Source of the DNA: Montifringilla adamsi
Taxonomy: Eukaryota > Chordata > Aves > Passeriformes > Passeridae
Assembly (NCBI GenBank): GCA_017590115.1
Contig: JAGGNK010008670.1
Span: 3,746,199 to 3,810,198, forward strand
DNA length: 64,000 bases
Direction: 5' to 3'
Below, piece by piece: positions 62,291-64,000 of the stretch. Positions within the stretch are counted from its first letter, which is position 1. The number at the start of each line of letters is the position of its first letter. A model generated the notes under the pieces. It saw only the letters and a list, made by a program, of their open reading frames with translations, was not told where the DNA came from and searched no databases. The translations under genes and the position numbers were made by a program.

Positions 62291-62879
62291 GTTTTCCCTT
62301 ATTTTTACAGCTGGGCATTTAAAAAAATTCACTGGCTATTCCCCGCGTGGCTCTTTTTTGTTTCTTCTGAATTATTTTTCTATTTTTTTCTAAGAGGGGG
62401 GGAAAAGCTTCAAGATTATTTTTTAGCGATTTTACACTGAGGTCAAGAAAATACCCTTCAGGTATTCTCCCTTAATTAAGAGGGAAAAGCTTGTCTGGGT
62501 ATTAGCGACAGTCACGCAATCGGGGCGATTTTTTTGTTTCACGCATAAAGCAATAAAAGTGAAATAATACAAGAAATGCGCTTTATCCCGATCTGTATCT
62601 TTTTCCACTTAAAAGGGTGAAGGCTGCAAAGTATTTTCCTATTCCTAATTCAGACAGAAGGAACCGAAAAGCTAAAACCTTTTTCTCTCGAACGACTAAA
62701 TTAAAGAGGTCGCCTCCAGCCCTCCTTCCACTTGCCATGAAACTGAGACGCTCTTCGGGGGGGAAAGAAGCAGCTTTTCGGAACACAAAAAAAGAAATAA
62801 ATCCCGGCTTTTTAAATATGATTTCCTTTATGAGTCCATTGTAACCGAAGGATTATTTAATGCAACACATCTGTCTAGG
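62291..62879. other. AT-rich inter-island stretch
   Basis: No frame or repeat is recognised beyond short homopolymers (a G-run at 62396-62401). CTTAATTAAGAGGG at 62471-62484 is a palindromic homeodomain-type site. Isolated CpG (GTCACGCAATCGGGGCGAT, TCTCGAACGAC) and the position between islands suggest constrained promoter-flanking sequence. Confidence 0.4.
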
Positions 62880-63080
62880 AGGGGAAAGTGCTGCTGCTGC
62901 TGCTGCTGCAAGACGCGCAAAGTTTGCAGTCGATCGGATCTCGCCCGCGGAGCTGGAGCCGGAGCAGGAGCAGCAGCAGGAGCCCTGCATCGCTGCGCAG
63001 CGAGCAAAGCAAGGGAGAGGCGAGGAAACCTGACGGATTTTGTCGGGGATGGGAGATTTTCCCCCCATAATTAGCTCCAA
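62880..63080. promoter_or_regulatory. CpG-rich segment C with (CTG)6 tract, possible untranslated exon
   Basis: A (CTG)6 run lies at 62891-62909 and an imperfect GGAGCAGGAGCAGCAGCAGG follows near 62961. CpG-dense sequence between them includes AAGACGCGCAAAG, CGATCGGATCTCGCCCGCGG and CATCGCTGCGCAGCG. CNG repeats of this kind are common in 5' untranslated exons of developmental genes. Frames of 60 to 94 codons on both strands cross it, one encoding poly-alanine on the minus strand, but none shows a recognisable protein, so I do not call a CDS. Confidence 0.45.
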
Positions 63081-63640
63081 AGCACGGATGGTAACCTTGA
63101 GATTTAAAAGTATATTTGTTTTCAGATTGAGGGCGCTGGACTATCCACTTTGAGATCACCTAATCAAACGCAGGTTGCTGCTGTTTTCAGGTTCAGAGAA
63201 AAGCTGATGATGATCCAGAGACATCTTTCACTTCCCCTTTTCCACGCTTCTCTATTTTTTCCCCCTTCACAAATAAAGAGTAAATAAGCATCTGCTTTAT
63301 ACGTCACGCAACTTATGCAACATTTCATCTGACTTTTTTTCCTCCTGCCCATTTTTTTTTCCACTCGGGAATGTAAGTTGCCATCGCCATGGGTATCAAA
63401 TGAAACTTCCCCAGATGTGTCAGAGAAAATAAAGACATCAGTTGTTTTTAAAATAGGACGCGAGAGCTGGCGAAGTTTTGTTGTTGAACCCATTCAAAAT
63501 TCATTTTTTAAAAAATTAATTTTTTTTTAAAAAAAGGAGAAAAGGAGCCCCCACACTGCAGCAGTTAAAAGCAGAGATCCCTATCATAAAGGAGAAACAG
63601 ATGGGGTGAGCGTAAGACAAATAATTAAGTAAGTCGGGCT
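63081..63640. promoter_or_regulatory. AT-rich promoter-flanking stretch with CRE-like site
   Basis: It contains TACGTCACGCAACTTATGC (63300-63318), whose TACGTCAC is a CRE-like site and ACTTATGCAAC an octamer/C-EBP-like site. It also has an AT-rich near-palindromic run at 63495-63535 and AATAATTAAGTAAG near 63620. No gene is seen. Confidence 0.4.
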
Positions 63641-64000
63641 TTGCGTGTGGACGGCCGAGCCCTCGCCTCGCGGAACACAGACCTTCGGGCGGCCAAACTG
63701 TATAAAAAAGTGCTGGAAAAGCGCCTGAAATTACAACATTTACATCAACTTTTCGCGGGTGACTCCAGCGGGCTGGGAGGCGCTCCGCGCTGCCCGGCGG
63801 CCCCGCCGTCCCCCGCCGACCCGCGCGGGGCGATCCCGGCCCCGCGGAGCGGCCCCGCCCGCCCCACGGGCGCCGCTTTTGGGCACAAACCCTCGGGCGA
63901 GCGCGGCCGGGCCCGGGGGATGCCCGGTAGCTCCGCAGCGGCTACCTGCGCCCGCGGCTCGCCGCCTCCCCCGCGGAGCCGCCGCCGCCGCCGCTGCCCC
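63641..64000. promoter_or_regulatory. CpG island D, truncated by the window edge
   Basis: CpG density rises steeply from 63650 and is extreme after 63770 (CCCGCGCGGGGCGATCCCGG, GGAGCGGCCCCGCCC). The segment ends in (GCC)5 at 63978-63992 plus more GC-rich sequence at the edge. A TATA-like box lies within it. It probably is the core promoter or first exon of a gene continuing to the right, or a divergent promoter. No start codon with a recognisable protein lies inside the window. Confidence 0.7.
63701..63708 (+). promoter_or_regulatory. TATA-like box
   Basis: TATAAAAA sits in CpG-rich sequence (preceded by GGGCGGCCAAACTG, which includes a CCAA core, and followed by AGTGCTGG). If functional, plus-strand transcription would start near 63730-63735. 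TATA-like words also occur by chance, so the call is tentative. Confidence 0.4.

Noticed and set aside
1..64000. CR1 LINE 3' ends (typical bird ATTCTATGATTCT tails)
   Set aside because: I looked for the 3' tail motif and the GGTTGGACTAGATGATC-type core on both strands and found none. 5' or very old fragments could escape visual search.
1..64000. tRNA genes
   Set aside because: No GGTTCGAATCC-type B box with a paired A box was seen. The B-box-like words at 47253 and 17810 belong to probable MIR fragments.

Overview
The window looks like non-coding DNA from an amniote nuclear genome, most probably a bird. The reasons are the moderate GC content with general CpG depletion, the very low density of interspersed repeats, the absence of any recognisable mammalian SINE or LINE, and old degenerate copies of short self-complementary repeats that I recognise from bird, crocodile and turtle sequence. 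The species and the locus cannot be read from the sequence. I found no convincing protein-coding exon, tRNA, rRNA, snRNA, known microRNA, CRISPR array or intact transposon. The longest open frames (up to 290 codons) are low-complexity or GC-rich artefacts and are listed as rejected.

Layout. Positions 1-60,500 are gene-free sequence. They hold ordinary intergenic or intronic DNA, about ten degenerate fragments of the palindromic amniote repeats (best at 389-601, 26326-26421 and 48031-48138), a few probable MIR-type fragments (best at 17745-17842), several homopolymer runs (30 G at 20512; A22-G-A40 at 30472) and two small tandem duplications (a perfect 47-bp pair at 14906-14999 and a 29-bp pair at 51212). 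Scattered through this are stretches whose composition resembles conserved non-coding elements: rich in TAAT cores or CpG, free of repeats and with no reading frame. The two most striking are 26430-28240 (AT-rich, dense in homeodomain-type TAAT cores) and 32539-33180, which carries 31 CpG in about 520 bp at moderate GC while the 540 bp at 31561-32100 carry none.

From about 60,560 to the right edge the sequence changes. A probable conserved block (60560-60840) leads into a cluster of CpG-rich segments (60840-60970, 61230-61745, 62010-62290, 62880-63030, 63640-64000) with GC boxes, a CRE-like site, a (CTG)6 tract and a TATA-like box at 63701. A long polypurine (AAAAG)19 microsatellite and a 16-bp minisatellite interrupt the cluster. 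This resembles the multi-island 5' region of a developmental regulator, whose coding exons would lie beyond position 64000 or which is transcribed out of the islands on either strand.

My reading, which is inference, is a regulatory landscape: a gene desert or giant intron whose distal elements serve a promoter cluster at the right edge. I could not identify that gene. Conservation calls here rest on composition and motif texture only, because no alignment could be run.
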